Shown piece by piece: positions 44,316 through 53,406 of a stretch of DNA of 64,000 nucleotides. A program made the position numbers and the translations under genes. Numbering within the stretch: position 1 is the stretch's first letter; each line of letters opens with the position of its first letter. Below the pieces are notes generated by a model. The model was not told the origin of the DNA and ran no database searches. It was given only the letters and a program-made list of their open reading frames with translations. Origin of the DNA: UBA7957 sp965224675 (GTDB lineage Bacteria; Pseudomonadota; Gammaproteobacteria; Granulosicoccales; Granulosicoccaceae); the NCBI GenBank assembly GCA_965224675.1, contig CBDDAA010000004.1, positions 1,178,001 through 1,242,000 on the forward strand, read 5' to 3'.

Positions 44316-44834
44316 ATGATACGGGTACTTGGAATAGATCCAGGTTCTGTGTGTACGGGTTATGGAGTGATTGATACGGATGGCATCCGATCTATTCACG
44401 TTGCTCATGGACACCTACGTATAGAAGGAGATGATCTGCCAGAAAAGCTGGGTTATATCTACTATGAAATTAATCGACTGGTTGAGCAATGGAAACCACA
44501 GGAAGCCGGTATTGAGCAAGTTTTTATGAGTAAAAATGCCATGTCAGCACTTAAGTTAGGCCAGGCCCGTGGTGCTGCTATCTGTGCCATGGTGCAACAA
44601 GGTGTCAAAGTTAGCGAGTATACCCCAAGGTTTGTAAAACAAGCAGTTGTGGGTACTGGGGCGGCTAAAAAAGAGCAGGTTCAGCATATGGTGAGTGCAT
44701 TGTTGGGCTTAAACGAGAAACTACAATCAGATGCAGCGGATGCGCTGGCAATCGCTATATGCCACGGTCATTCACGAAACAGCGTGATTCTCAGGACGAC
44801 TGCACGGTCAAGTAAGCGGTCAAGACGAAAATGA
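44316..44834 (+). CDS. ruvC: Holliday junction resolvase RuvC
   Basis: A 172-residue endonuclease that resolves Holliday junctions as a dimer with RuvAB. The acidic active site is present: Asp in VLGIDPGSVCTGYG, Glu in EAGIEQVFMSKNAMSA, and the Asp pair in SDAADALAIAICH. I use ATG 44316, since it gives the family's usual N-terminus; a longer frame starts with TTG 44289. The last base pairs overlap ruvA (ATGA). Confidence 0.97.
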   Translation: MIRVLGIDPGSVCTGYGVIDTDGIRSIHVAHGHLRIEGDDLPEKLGYIYYEINRLVEQWKPQEAGIEQVFMSKNAMSALKLGQARGAAICAMVQQGVKVSEYTPRFVKQAVVGTGAAKKEQVQHMVSALLGLNEKLQSDAADALAIAICHGHSRNSVILRTTARSSKRSRRK

Positions 44835-45451
44835 TAGGCCGTTTACGTGGAAAAATTATAGAAAACACACCACCTAATCTTGTATTGGAGGTTGCGGGTG
44901 TAGGTTATGAAATTGAAGCGCCCATGTCGACGTTCTATAAATTACCGTTAGACAAGGGCGAAGAGATTATTATGCACACGCACTTGGTGGTGCGAGACGA
45001 TGCACATTTATTGTTTGGTTTTGCATCCTTGACTGAGCGTGCCATGTTTCGTACGCTGATTAAAATTAACGGTGTGGGCGCTAAAATGGCGCTGGCTATA
45101 TTGTCTGGAATGGAAGCGGATGAATTCGCGCAATGTATTATTGCTGAAGATGCTGCGGCACTTACACGATTGCCCGGAATTGGGAAAAAAACAGCTGAAC
45201 GCCTGATTGTGGAAATGCGAGACAAGCTACCCAAATTGCAGACAGGCAGTCATGAAGTGTCTCAAACACGTGCGGACTTTTCTCAGAGGAGAGAATTGCC
45301 AGAATCTGCCTCCTCTCAGGCGCAGGCCGCTCTGGTAACGCTGGGCTACAAACCTGCAGAGGCGATCAGAATGGTAAGCAGTGTCAAACAGGAAAACCTG
45401 ACGACCGAAGAGCTGATTCGCCTTGCATTGAAAAGCAGCATGAAAAAATAG
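44831..45451 (+). CDS. ruvA: Holliday junction branch-migration protein RuvA
   Basis: A 206-residue protein with the N-terminal OB domain MIGRLRGKIIENTPPNLVLE, two helix-hairpin-helix motifs (TLIKINGVGAKMALAI; LTRLPGIGKKTAERLI) and the C-terminal three-helix domain that contacts RuvB (AALVTLGYKPAEAIRMV). It overlaps ruvC by four bases. The usual third partner, ruvB, does not follow; an unrelated gene does. Confidence 0.97.
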   Translation: MIGRLRGKIIENTPPNLVLEVAGVGYEIEAPMSTFYKLPLDKGEEIIMHTHLVVRDDAHLLFGFASLTERAMFRTLIKINGVGAKMALAILSGMEADEFAQCIIAEDAAALTRLPGIGKKTAERLIVEMRDKLPKLQTGSHEVSQTRADFSQRRELPESASSQAQAALVTLGYKPAEAIRMVSSVKQENLTTEELIRLALKSSMKK

Positions 45452-45544
45452 CTGCGGCTAACCCCGATCAATTCACAATTACGGTAGGGTGCATTCTTCT
45501 GTGCGCCGATATTTACCATCCTCAATAATGCAGGTGTTTAACAT

Positions 45545-46069
45545 ATGATTTACAGCTTGGGTGATCGAAAAGCTAAGATTCACCAGAATGTATTTGTTGC
45601 CCCCACGGCTTCGATTATCGGGTCTGTGGTGTTGCACGAGCAAAGCAGTGTTTGGTTTAATGTTGTTATACGTGGTGATTTAGACGTTATTGAAATCGGT
45701 GCCGGTAGTAATATTCAGGATGGCTCTGTGTTACACGTTGATCCAGGTATTGGAATCAAGATCGGGCGTAAGGTAACAGTAGGTCATAAAGCAATGCTTC
45801 ACGGCTGTGTTATAGGCGATGGTTCGCTGATTGGAATGAATGCAGTGGTGTTAAACGGCGCAACGATAGGAAAGGGCTGCCTGATCGGTGCTGGCTCACT
45901 CGTTAAGGAAAATATGGATGTCCCTGATGGTTCGTTGGTTTTGGGATCTCCGGGAAAGGTAAAAAGGATTCTGGATGCGGATGAACAATCTCAATTGTTA
46001 AGTGGTGCTGATCATTATATAGAGAAAATTGTGCTGTACAAAAAATACCTTGTTGAAGACTGGAATTAA
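45545..46069 (+). CDS. Gamma-carbonic-anhydrase family (YrdA/PaaY-like) protein
   Basis: A 174-residue left-handed beta-helix protein. Hexapeptide repeats run from SIIGSVVLHEQSSVWFNVVIRGD through IQDGSVLHVDPGIGIKIGRKVTVGHKAMLHGCVIGDGSLIGMNAVVL. Three His residues (LHVD, VGHK, MLHG) fit the trimer-interface zinc site. Members are carbonic anhydrases, thioesterases (PaaY) or of unknown role. It lies after ruvA, where ruvB is normally found. Confidence 0.9.
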   Translation: MIYSLGDRKAKIHQNVFVAPTASIIGSVVLHEQSSVWFNVVIRGDLDVIEIGAGSNIQDGSVLHVDPGIGIKIGRKVTVGHKAMLHGCVIGDGSLIGMNAVVLNGATIGKGCLIGAGSLVKENMDVPDGSLVLGSPGKVKRILDADEQSQLLSGADHYIEKIVLYKKYLVEDWN

Positions 46070-46100
46070 AATATAATCGTTACAAACAGAGTGCAGGTTA

Positions 46101-48344
46101 TTATTTTTTTAGCACTATCCAGGCGTCCGGAATCTCAGATCGATTGATCACCGTACCGATATGTGTCGCATCTGCATAACCATCGCGGCGCAGGTGCTTC
46201 AGACAGCTGTCTAATTTTGACGCTGGTATCCCAGCCAATAATCCACCACTGGTTTGTGGATCGAAAAGCAATTGATAGTTCTCCAACGTCTCCCATTTTT
46301 GTTTGGATTTCAGCGAGGAAGCAAAGTCCAGATTCTTCGGTAACAAGGTGCTGCCTATTCCTTGCTTAGAAAGATTCAGAGCACCAGTTAACATGGGAAT
46401 ACATGTGGGTTGCAGATTGCAGCCCACATTTGATGCACGCAGCATTTCCAGTAGATGGCCGATTAAGCCAAAACCTGTAACGTCCGTTAAGGCGTTCACA
46501 TCGTGTTGTTTGAATATGCTGGCAGCCTGTTGGTTTGATAGAAGCATGGTGCGAATACAGGCTTGTAAATCGGGTCCTTTGGCGCTTGCTTGCATATCCG
46601 CCGCCAGTAAAACGCCAGTTCCGATGGGTTTGGTTAAAATCAGTTGATTACCTGATTGCAATCCCGATTTTAGCAATGCGGTTGTAGGTTTTAGCAAACC
46701 GTTCACCACCAAACCCAGGCTGGTTTCGGCAGACTCGTTGCTGTGCCCTCCTGAGAGGGTGCAGTTGCATTGTTTTAGTGTTGATGTTATACCGTGCATT
46801 AATTGCAGAAGATCCCTTTTTTGAATGCTCTGGGTTGCGTGTGCCAATGATACCAATACCATCGCAGATTGGGGCTCAGCGCCCATTGCAAAAAGATCAC
46901 TCAGTGCATGATTAGCCGCAATTCTGCCAAATATATAGTGATCATCAACCATGCTACGGATTTGATCGACCGATTGTGCCAGGCAGTGTCCTTGTGGATT
47001 GATGATGGCGGCATCATCACCGGCATCAAGGCCGAGAATCTGATCGTTCCGGTGATAGATATCCAGTTGCCCAATAACCTGAGTTAGTATTTGACTGGCG
47101 ATTTTTGCACCACAGCCAGCACAGTGTTTAACATCCGGGTCGAATAATTCATGATCATCCTTTAACAGTGATTGAGGTATGTCATCGGATTGCATTTTTG
47201 TTTTAACAGGCAGTTGCTTGAATTGTTGCATAAAACCGGTATCGATATGATGCTTCCAACGCCATACCCATCTTCCTGAAAGCCCAAATCGCCGGTAACT
47301 TGCAATTGCTGACTTGTCACCTGTTGCTAAAATACTGAGGAAGTTACGTTGCGGGCCAAATATTTTTAGCGACTTATTCAGCAGATAACGTTGCAGATTG
47401 TCAAATAATACAGAACCCGCACGAACTGCGAAGACCCCCGCTTTGGGCCTGGGATTGTTTATTTGTGTGGCTATATCACCGGCAGCAAAGATATTTTTAG
47501 TGCTGATTGATTGCAGATGCCTATTGACTGCAATGAAACCTTTATTGTCCAGATCCAACCCCGAGCCTTCCAGCCATTGTGGACCAATCGCATCAGTACA
47601 CCAGATAACTTTATTCAGGCTTAATGATTGATTATTTCTGGAATACACGGTGTCGGCAGTGATTGAGGTAACAGAGAAATTACTATGTATGGAAATGTTG
47701 TTTCGTTTGCAGCACGCCAGGGCAAGATTTTTTACTTTTTTACTATGGCCGCTAAGGACTTCATTGCCTCGAACAATCCAGTGAAATTTATGCAAGGTAT
47801 CCGGTGAAAGTTTTTGTAATTTATGCAGCATCGACAGCATAATTTCGAAACCACCTGCTCCGGCACCCACAACTCCAATTGCGTATGCTTGTTTTTCATT
47901 GTGTATTTTTTTATACAGTTTTTGCCAATGATTGAAAAACTGATGCACAGGCTTAACGGGAATTGTGAATTGATTAATGCCATCTATATCCATCAGATTA
48001 GGCGTTGAACCCGTATCAACTGATAGAACATCATACTCAAGCGATGGTCTGTGAGCTAGAGAAATACGATTATTTTTTGCGCTTATACCCTCTATTTCTG
48101 CCTCTATAAACCGCACATCGGACCAGCGACACAAGCGCATTAAATCGATATGAATCTCTTCAGGGGTGTAATGGCCGGCAATCAGACCCGGTAACATTCC
48201 AGAGTAGGGCGTTAATACATCTCTTGAAACTAACGTCATTCGTACCCCCGGAATAGGGTGCATAGCCCACTTCTTAATCACTATGACATGGGCATGCCCA
48301 CCGCCCAGCAGAACAATATCACGAACAACGGGTGTGGCCTGCAT
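46101..48344 (-). CDS. selD: Fusion of NADH-dehydrogenase-like oxidoreductase and selenide, water dikinase (SelD)
   Basis: The 747-residue protein has two parts. Residues 1 to about 380 form a pyridine-nucleotide-disulfide oxidoreductase of the Ndh type (RDIVLLGGGHAHVIVIKKW; YAIGVVGAGAGGFEIML; KNIFAAGDIAT). Residues about 395-747 are SelD: KHCAGCGAKIASQILTQV with Cys at the site that is Cys or Sec in SelD, then ILGLDAGDDAAII and LTDVTGFGLIGHLLEML. SelD makes selenophosphate from selenide and ATP. The oxidoreductase may supply reduced selenium, which is inference. It begins one base into the selU stop codon (TAATG), showing coupling. Confidence 0.93.
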   Translation of the reverse strand: MQATPVVRDIVLLGGGHAHVIVIKKWAMHPIPGVRMTLVSRDVLTPYSGMLPGLIAGHYTPEEIHIDLMRLCRWSDVRFIEAEIEGISAKNNRISLAHRPSLEYDVLSVDTGSTPNLMDIDGINQFTIPVKPVHQFFNHWQKLYKKIHNEKQAYAIGVVGAGAGGFEIMLSMLHKLQKLSPDTLHKFHWIVRGNEVLSGHSKKVKNLALACCKRNNISIHSNFSVTSITADTVYSRNNQSLSLNKVIWCTDAIGPQWLEGSGLDLDNKGFIAVNRHLQSISTKNIFAAGDIATQINNPRPKAGVFAVRAGSVLFDNLQRYLLNKSLKIFGPQRNFLSILATGDKSAIASYRRFGLSGRWVWRWKHHIDTGFMQQFKQLPVKTKMQSDDIPQSLLKDDHELFDPDVKHCAGCGAKIASQILTQVIGQLDIYHRNDQILGLDAGDDAAIINPQGHCLAQSVDQIRSMVDDHYIFGRIAANHALSDLFAMGAEPQSAMVLVSLAHATQSIQKRDLLQLMHGITSTLKQCNCTLSGGHSNESAETSLGLVVNGLLKPTTALLKSGLQSGNQLILTKPIGTGVLLAADMQASAKGPDLQACIRTMLLSNQQAASIFKQHDVNALTDVTGFGLIGHLLEMLRASNVGCNLQPTCIPMLTGALNLSKQGIGSTLLPKNLDFASSLKSKQKWETLENYQLLFDPQTSGGLLAGIPASKLDSCLKHLRRDGYADATHIGTVINRSEIPDAWIVLKK

Positions 48345-49444
48345 TAGACGGCCAGTCTGTGCTCAGACCACTCCAATATTGCTTGTGCTTCGCCTTTGAA
48401 TAAAATATCTGTCGATCTTTTTTGCAATTGGTAATCGTACATTGGATCATAGTATTCGGTTAGCAGCAGTTTAATAAACGGTTCGTATTTTGAGAGATTA
48501 CCGTGGTTACGGTGAATCGATAGCGCTGATTCGAGCAATTGATATGCTTTTTTATAGCGATCACCACCAAGTCGCTTTCGAATGTTATACAGACTGATGT
48601 AATGACGTTCTGCCAACTGCTCAAACGCCTCGTCGAAGTTTAAGTTTTGCTTCAAGCGCTGGAGAATATCTACTACATAATCCTGAACCGCAATTTGTAT
48701 TCGTTCTTGCAGTGAACTTTCCAGGACTACACATGGCGAGGCTGCCATTTTTTTCCAGAAGGATTCAGGTAAACAAACCCGGCCAATTAAACGACCTTCA
48801 CCTTCTACAAAAATGGGGGCATGGCTTGCATGACATAAATTGAGCATAGAGATTGACAATCTGTTTTCAAAGTCAATTGGCTCAGGTTGCTGTACGAGTA
48901 ATTTGCCGAAACTGGAGCCGCGGTGTTTGGCTAAGCCTTCTAAGTCGATCATACGGCTGATCTTTCTAAGTAACACGGTTTTGCCTGTTCCGGTACGGCC
49001 ATTGAGTATAATCAGAGCAGTCTGTTCGACATTCTGATCCAATTTATCGATCAAATAGCGGCGCATGGCTTTATAACCGCCCACTATATAGGGGTAGTCA
49101 ACACCTGCTTCGGCTAACAATTGCTGAGTGATGCGAGAACGCAAACCACCACGAAAGCAGTAGATATAACCGCCGGGGTGTAAATGGGCAAAGTCTAGCC
49201 AATTTTGTGTTCGTTGTTTCTGCAGTGCCGGGGTGAGTAGTTTGCGGCCTAGTTTTATTGCAGCTTCCTGGCCGGCTTGCTTATAACGAATTCCAACCTG
49301 TTGTCGTTCTTCATCGTTCATCAGTGGTAGATTAATCGTGTTTGGAAAGGCGCCCTTCTTAAACTCAGTCGGTGCTCGTACGTCCATTAACGGCAGTTTT
49401 TCAAGAAATATCTTATTGTAGTTTGCGGTGTCAGATGTTGTCAT
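48344..49444 (-). CDS. selU: tRNA 2-selenouridine synthase
   Basis: The enzyme replaces sulfur by selenium at the wobble base (mnm5s2U34) of tRNAs through a geranylated intermediate, using selenophosphate. The 366-residue protein has an N-terminal rhodanese domain with the catalytic Cys in GGYIYCFRGGLRSRI. The C-terminal P-loop domain carries LNGRTGTGKTVLLRKI, followed by DLEGLAKHRGSSFGKL. It is coupled to selD, so selenium in this locus appears to go to tRNA. No selA or selB is in the window. Confidence 0.96.
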   Translation of the reverse strand: MTTSDTANYNKIFLEKLPLMDVRAPTEFKKGAFPNTINLPLMNDEERQQVGIRYKQAGQEAAIKLGRKLLTPALQKQRTQNWLDFAHLHPGGYIYCFRGGLRSRITQQLLAEAGVDYPYIVGGYKAMRRYLIDKLDQNVEQTALIILNGRTGTGKTVLLRKISRMIDLEGLAKHRGSSFGKLLVQQPEPIDFENRLSISMLNLCHASHAPIFVEGEGRLIGRVCLPESFWKKMAASPCVVLESSLQERIQIAVQDYVVDILQRLKQNLNFDEAFEQLAERHYISLYNIRKRLGGDRYKKAYQLLESALSIHRNHGNLSKYEPFIKLLLTEYYDPMYDYQLQKRSTDILFKGEAQAILEWSEHRLAV

Positions 49445-49541
49445 TTACAGTGTTACTTTGCATGAGTTGGTTTTCAATCTACTGTTATGATGCCTGATAA
49501 GCATCTTTGATCTGGTCAGGCGTTTCGTTATAGTACAAAGA

Positions 49542-50654
49542 TCATTCTGCAGATTTTTTTATAAGGTGCTGATCCAGTGCCCAATGCACATGCTCACGCA
49601 CGATTGATGAAGGGTGTTGCGCCTTTTCTTTAAGTGCCAGGATAAGTTTGGGATTACTGACTGCATTGCCCAGTGCGACCGCGATATTTCGTAGCCAGCG
49701 TTCATAACCTATACGCCGAATGGCAGATCCAGCCATTTTCTCAAAAAATTCTTCTTCACTCCAGGAAAACAAATCAAGTAGTTTTGAGTTATCGAGGTTG
49801 TGCCTGGGGCGGAAATCCCTTTCCAGCGTTGTTGGAGAAAATTTGCTCCACGGGCAAAATAGCTGGCAGTCATCACAGCCATAAATTCGGTTGCCAATGG
49901 CTTTTCTGAATTTCTCTGGAATACTGCCTTTTAGTTCGATGGTTAGATAAGATATACAGCGCCTTGCGTCCACTGTGTATGGCTTGACAATAGCGCCAGT
50001 AGGACAGACATCTATGCAAGTGGTGCAGGTTCCACAATGATCTGTGCTATTTGACGGAGAATTCGGTAAGGGCAGATCAGTGTAGAGTTCTCCTAAAAAG
50101 AACCAGGAACCCGCATGGCGGTTAAGTAAGTTACTATGTTTACCTATCCAGCCAAGACCGGATTTTTCTGCAAGTGCTTTTTCGAGAACAGGTGCGCTGT
50201 CAACGAATGCCCTATAGCCAAATTCACCGACTTCATTTTTAATGTGCAATGCCAGTTTTTGTAAGCGTTTACGCATGAGTTTGTGATAATCACGACCTAA
50301 CGCATAGCGAGAGATATAAGCTGAATCTGGTGCGTATAGAACATCCAGGCTTTGACGGGTGGCTTGCGGTAAATAATCCAACCTTACGCTAATGACACTA
50401 ATTGTGTTGTGCAAAAGATCTGCTGGTCGACTTCGCCGGGTTCCATGGCTTTGCATATAGGCCATCTCGCCGTGATAACCACATTGCAACCAATTTAATA
50501 AGCGCCGTTCGTGCTGTTCCAATCGGGTATTTGAAATTCCACAATCTGAGAAACCTATTTTGATCGCTTGGGATTTTATATTTTTTACAAGTTGAGAGAA
50601 GTCAATAGAGCAGGTTAATTTATCTGATCGGTGGGTTTGTGGCATAGTGTTCAT
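49542..50654 (-). CDS. queG: Epoxyqueuosine reductase
   Basis: QueG carries out the last step of queuosine synthesis, using cobalamin and two [4Fe-4S] clusters. The product is about 370 residues from ATG 50654 (ATG 50645 is also in frame). The N-terminal cobalamin-binding part has KAIKIGFSDCGIS and YALGRDYHKLMRKRLQKL, with ALAEKSGLGWIGKHSNLL carrying the catalytic Asp region nearby. Clusters are bound by CGTCTTCIDVCPTGAI and CDDCQLFCPWS. A HEAT-like tail ends the protein. No clear ribosome-binding site is seen; it follows the cupin gene closely and overlaps its frame if a longer start is used. Confidence 0.95.
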   Translation of the reverse strand: MNTMPQTHRSDKLTCSIDFSQLVKNIKSQAIKIGFSDCGISNTRLEQHERRLLNWLQCGYHGEMAYMQSHGTRRSRPADLLHNTISVISVRLDYLPQATRQSLDVLYAPDSAYISRYALGRDYHKLMRKRLQKLALHIKNEVGEFGYRAFVDSAPVLEKALAEKSGLGWIGKHSNLLNRHAGSWFFLGELYTDLPLPNSPSNSTDHCGTCTTCIDVCPTGAIVKPYTVDARRCISYLTIELKGSIPEKFRKAIGNRIYGCDDCQLFCPWSKFSPTTLERDFRPRHNLDNSKLLDLFSWSEEEFFEKMAGSAIRRIGYERWLRNIAVALGNAVSNPKLILALKEKAQHPSSIVREHVHWALDQHLIKKSAE

Positions 50655-50670
50655 TGATTGTGGAAGCTGG

Positions 50671-51372
50671 TTATAATCCTGGAAAATGACCGTTTTTGTA
50701 ATAAACAACCGTTCCGGCTGTGGCAACCCAGGATTGCCATATTGCAGTTGGATTTCGAATCCAACTGCCTTTAGGATAACGGCCAAACTCGTCTTGCAGC
50801 TCACCCTCAATTACCAAAATCTCTTCACCCTTCGGATCCATAATTGGTTTAAAGTGTGCAGCTAACTTCCATCGTATTAGAAAAATGCTTTCAGTGTCCC
50901 ATACGTGAAGTGGATAAATTTGAATACCTTCTGAAGGCCCCGGTAACCATTTGCTTTCACGTCGGGTATTAATGATTCGCTGCCCCTGATCCTCTTCGTG
51001 GATTTGACTTAGTTTAATAAATACAGAGCATCCTTGTTCACTGTGGGCATGGCTACAACCTTCAGGATTTCGTACATAGGTACTCACTGGATAGTTATTG
51101 TTTTGATCAGATATTTCGCCACGTAATACAAAGAATTCCAACTCATTCTGTTCACCCTGCTGATCAATGGTACTGCCCGGGTCGCATTGTAATAGCAGGG
51201 TGCGCCGTGGATAAGGTTCACAGCAGGATTCGAGCAGTTTATAACGTATTCCGCTCATACCCGTCTCACTCCAGGCATTCTTGTCCGGGAGAATAGCAAT
51301 GCGTTTGGAATAATCCGCATTGTAGTCCGTGTGTGGCTGAAGATTCAGATTTTGGTATAACGAAAAGAGCAT
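50671..51372 (-). CDS. Two-domain cupin protein (ChrR/DUF4437-like)
   Basis: The 233-residue protein has two cupin repeats. The first has ELEFFVLRGEISDQNNNYP...YVRNPEGCSHAHSEQGCSVFIKL; the second has GEEILVIEGELQDEFGRYPKGSWIRNP. Both match the ChrR-type anti-sigma cupin pattern. The first repeat keeps His and Glu residues able to bind metal. It lacks the N-terminal zinc anti-sigma domain of ChrR. It is just upstream of queG on the same strand. The function is unknown; a role in oxidative-stress sensing is possible. Confidence 0.75.
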   Translation of the reverse strand: MLFSLYQNLNLQPHTDYNADYSKRIAILPDKNAWSETGMSGIRYKLLESCCEPYPRRTLLLQCDPGSTIDQQGEQNELEFFVLRGEISDQNNNYPVSTYVRNPEGCSHAHSEQGCSVFIKLSQIHEEDQGQRIINTRRESKWLPGPSEGIQIYPLHVWDTESIFLIRWKLAAHFKPIMDPKGEEILVIEGELQDEFGRYPKGSWIRNPTAIWQSWVATAGTVVYYKNGHFPGL

Positions 51373-51510
51373 GACTATAGCTTACCGGCTTTATTGTTCT
51401 TCAGTACATTTAACTGATTACTATTAAATGGTTTCTAATCCCCACCTCGTATTGAGTGCTGTAACGAATGTTCTGATATTCGCTTGGGAAAATTTGATTG
51501 AAGGAATCAA

Positions 51511-52419
51511 CTATTTGAAATCTAACAGATATTGCTGAACAGCTTGGTGAAGGATCGGTCCAATCCTGATCGCATTGGTCTCATGGGTAACAGTATCTGT
51601 GCTCCAGAGTTTTTCTATTCCTGCGTCCTTAAGTTGTTGCATTGCCCTCTTATCAAGCAATGCATGTGTTACCGCCGCAAATATATGGCGTGCACCTTCG
51701 CCGGAAATCTGTTTGGCTGCTTGGATAAGTGTGTTTCCCGAACTGCTTATATCATCAATGATGACAATATTGCGGTCTTTGACATTGATGTCTGGTAACT
51801 TTACCTTAACGTCACAATCGCCAAAGCGGGTCTTGTCTGCGATTATGTATTCCAATCCGTCAGCTTCGGCAATTTGCTTTACCCACTGCTCAGATTCTGC
51901 ATCTGGACCCAGCAAAATGGGGGCATTGTCGAGCGTTTGCTTAAGAAAGTCGCTGATTAATTGACTAGCCGTCAGTGTATAGACATTCTTGATGGGCATA
52001 GCATCGGCAAGCTGATGTGTGCGGTGTAAATGTGGATCGACTGTGAGCAGATCGTCAAAATATCTGGAAAGAAAATCACCAACAATTGTCTGACTCACAG
52101 CCTCTCCTGCATGAAAAATGGCATCCTGACGCATGTAGCACAAATATGGTGCAAGCAGACTGATTCGTTTGACACCATTATTGCGGGCAGTTGTTGAGGC
52201 CAGCATAAGTTCTACCAACTTATGATTGGCGGGGTGCATGGTGCAGAGAAAGATAATGTGTTCAGCCAACTGTTCGGGGAGACGAAGGTAGGTTTCGCCA
52301 TCAGGGAAGCGTCTTTGTATAACTTGTTTGTGAGCGATGCCAGTAAGTTTCGCCAGCTCGCGAGCTTGATACTCGCTATCGGAAAATCCGAGTAATAACG
52401 TATGTGGTAATGTAGCCAT
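51511..52419 (-). CDS. Ribose-phosphate pyrophosphokinase-like protein
   Basis: A 302-residue phosphoribosyltransferase-fold protein. It contains FPDGETYLRLPE, the ATP-side flexible loop LAPYLCYMRQDAIFHAGEAVS, VDPHLHRTHQL and the PRPP motif NIVIIDDISSSGNTLIQAA. These are the parts needed to make PRPP from ribose-5-phosphate and ATP. The sequence differs from the usual bacterial Prs, being shorter and closer to the class III (archaeal-type) set, so it may be a second, special copy. It is divergent from the acetyltransferase gene. Confidence 0.85.
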   Translation of the reverse strand: MATLPHTLLLGFSDSEYQARELAKLTGIAHKQVIQRRFPDGETYLRLPEQLAEHIIFLCTMHPANHKLVELMLASTTARNNGVKRISLLAPYLCYMRQDAIFHAGEAVSQTIVGDFLSRYFDDLLTVDPHLHRTHQLADAMPIKNVYTLTASQLISDFLKQTLDNAPILLGPDAESEQWVKQIAEADGLEYIIADKTRFGDCDVKVKLPDINVKDRNIVIIDDISSSGNTLIQAAKQISGEGARHIFAAVTHALLDKRAMQQLKDAGIEKLWSTDTVTHETNAIRIGPILHQAVQQYLLDFK

Positions 52420-52671
52420 AATAATTATAGAAATTGTGAAATTCTGTCAGTCAGCTGTTAGGGTGGAAACAGTTATGTTCTTGCTAATCCTTCAGGATAA
52501 ATCGTAAGCACGAAATTTGCCGTAACTTAATTAAGTTTGTTTACAATCTGTTTTTTTGTATTAATACATTATCACTCTGCTCTGAGTTCAATTATTTATG
52601 GGGATGCTTTATTCAGGAACGAGCATCTGACACAAGTCTTTTATTAGCAGAAGTTAATCGTTTTCCCATGA

Positions 52672-53277
52672 ATGAATTATAGAAGTAAACTGATTATTTG
52701 GGAGTTTGAGCTGGTGTCGTCAAAAGAGTTAGATCAAAAAAAATCAATCATAGCGTGTATTCGCAAAGACTGGGCTGCTAACGGTAGAGATTGGTTTTCT
52801 TTAGGTTTTCGCGCATTGGCAGTACATCGGATTGGTGAGTTTGCTCTGGGGTTAGATAATAAGTTGCTTCGCCTGCCATTGTGGCGGGTATATTGGTTTC
52901 TGCAACGTCATTGCCGTAATCGGGGAATAGAGATTCCTCCACAGGTAAAAATCGGTCAGAATGTGAAAATCAGTCATCAAGGTGCAATTGTGTTTCATCC
53001 ATCGGCGGTGATAGGTGATGGGTGTCATATTCGCCATAGTGTAACTTTGGGTGCTGCGAGTACACGACGTTCAGCAGATGCACCAACGTTACATGACAAT
53101 GTGGATCTAGGTGCAGGTGTAGCGATACTTGGAGGCGTTGTGATCGGGGAGGGCAGCAGAATAGGGGCTAACGTGGTGTTAACGGAGAGTGTACCGGCGG
53201 ATTCGGTGGTAGTGGTTGCGCGCCCACAGATATTGGTAAAACAACCGGGCACTTCACGAAGGGTTGCTATTTACTAA
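52672..53277 (+). CDS. Serine-acetyltransferase-like hexapeptide acetyltransferase
   Basis: A 201-residue protein with a short helical N-terminus and a left-handed beta-helix (IEIPPQVKIGQNVKISHQGAIVFHPSAVIGDGCHIRHSVTLGA, then LGAGVAILGGVVIGEGSRIGANVVLTESVP). It matches CysE-type and colanic-acid-type acetyltransferases, with the catalytic His probably in KISHQGAIVFHPS. The N-terminal domain is shorter than in CysE. GTG 52714, with GGGAG upstream, is a possible alternative start. The substrate may be serine or a sugar. Its neighbours (lpxB, sugar aminotransferase) favour neither clearly. Confidence 0.82.
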   Translation: MNYRSKLIIWEFELVSSKELDQKKSIIACIRKDWAANGRDWFSLGFRALAVHRIGEFALGLDNKLLRLPLWRVYWFLQRHCRNRGIEIPPQVKIGQNVKISHQGAIVFHPSAVIGDGCHIRHSVTLGAASTRRSADAPTLHDNVDLGAGVAILGGVVIGEGSRIGANVVLTESVPADSVVVVARPQILVKQPGTSRRVAIY

Positions 53278-53406
53278 GGAAAACGGTGATATCCAAGCAC
53301 TCAGCTCTGCCCGAAGGGAGTTCGCTAAAAACGGCGTCTCGGTGTTGCAGCTTTTGCCAATGCAATAATGAGCATTACCTGCAAGCTGCACCTTGATACG
53401 CCGCTT

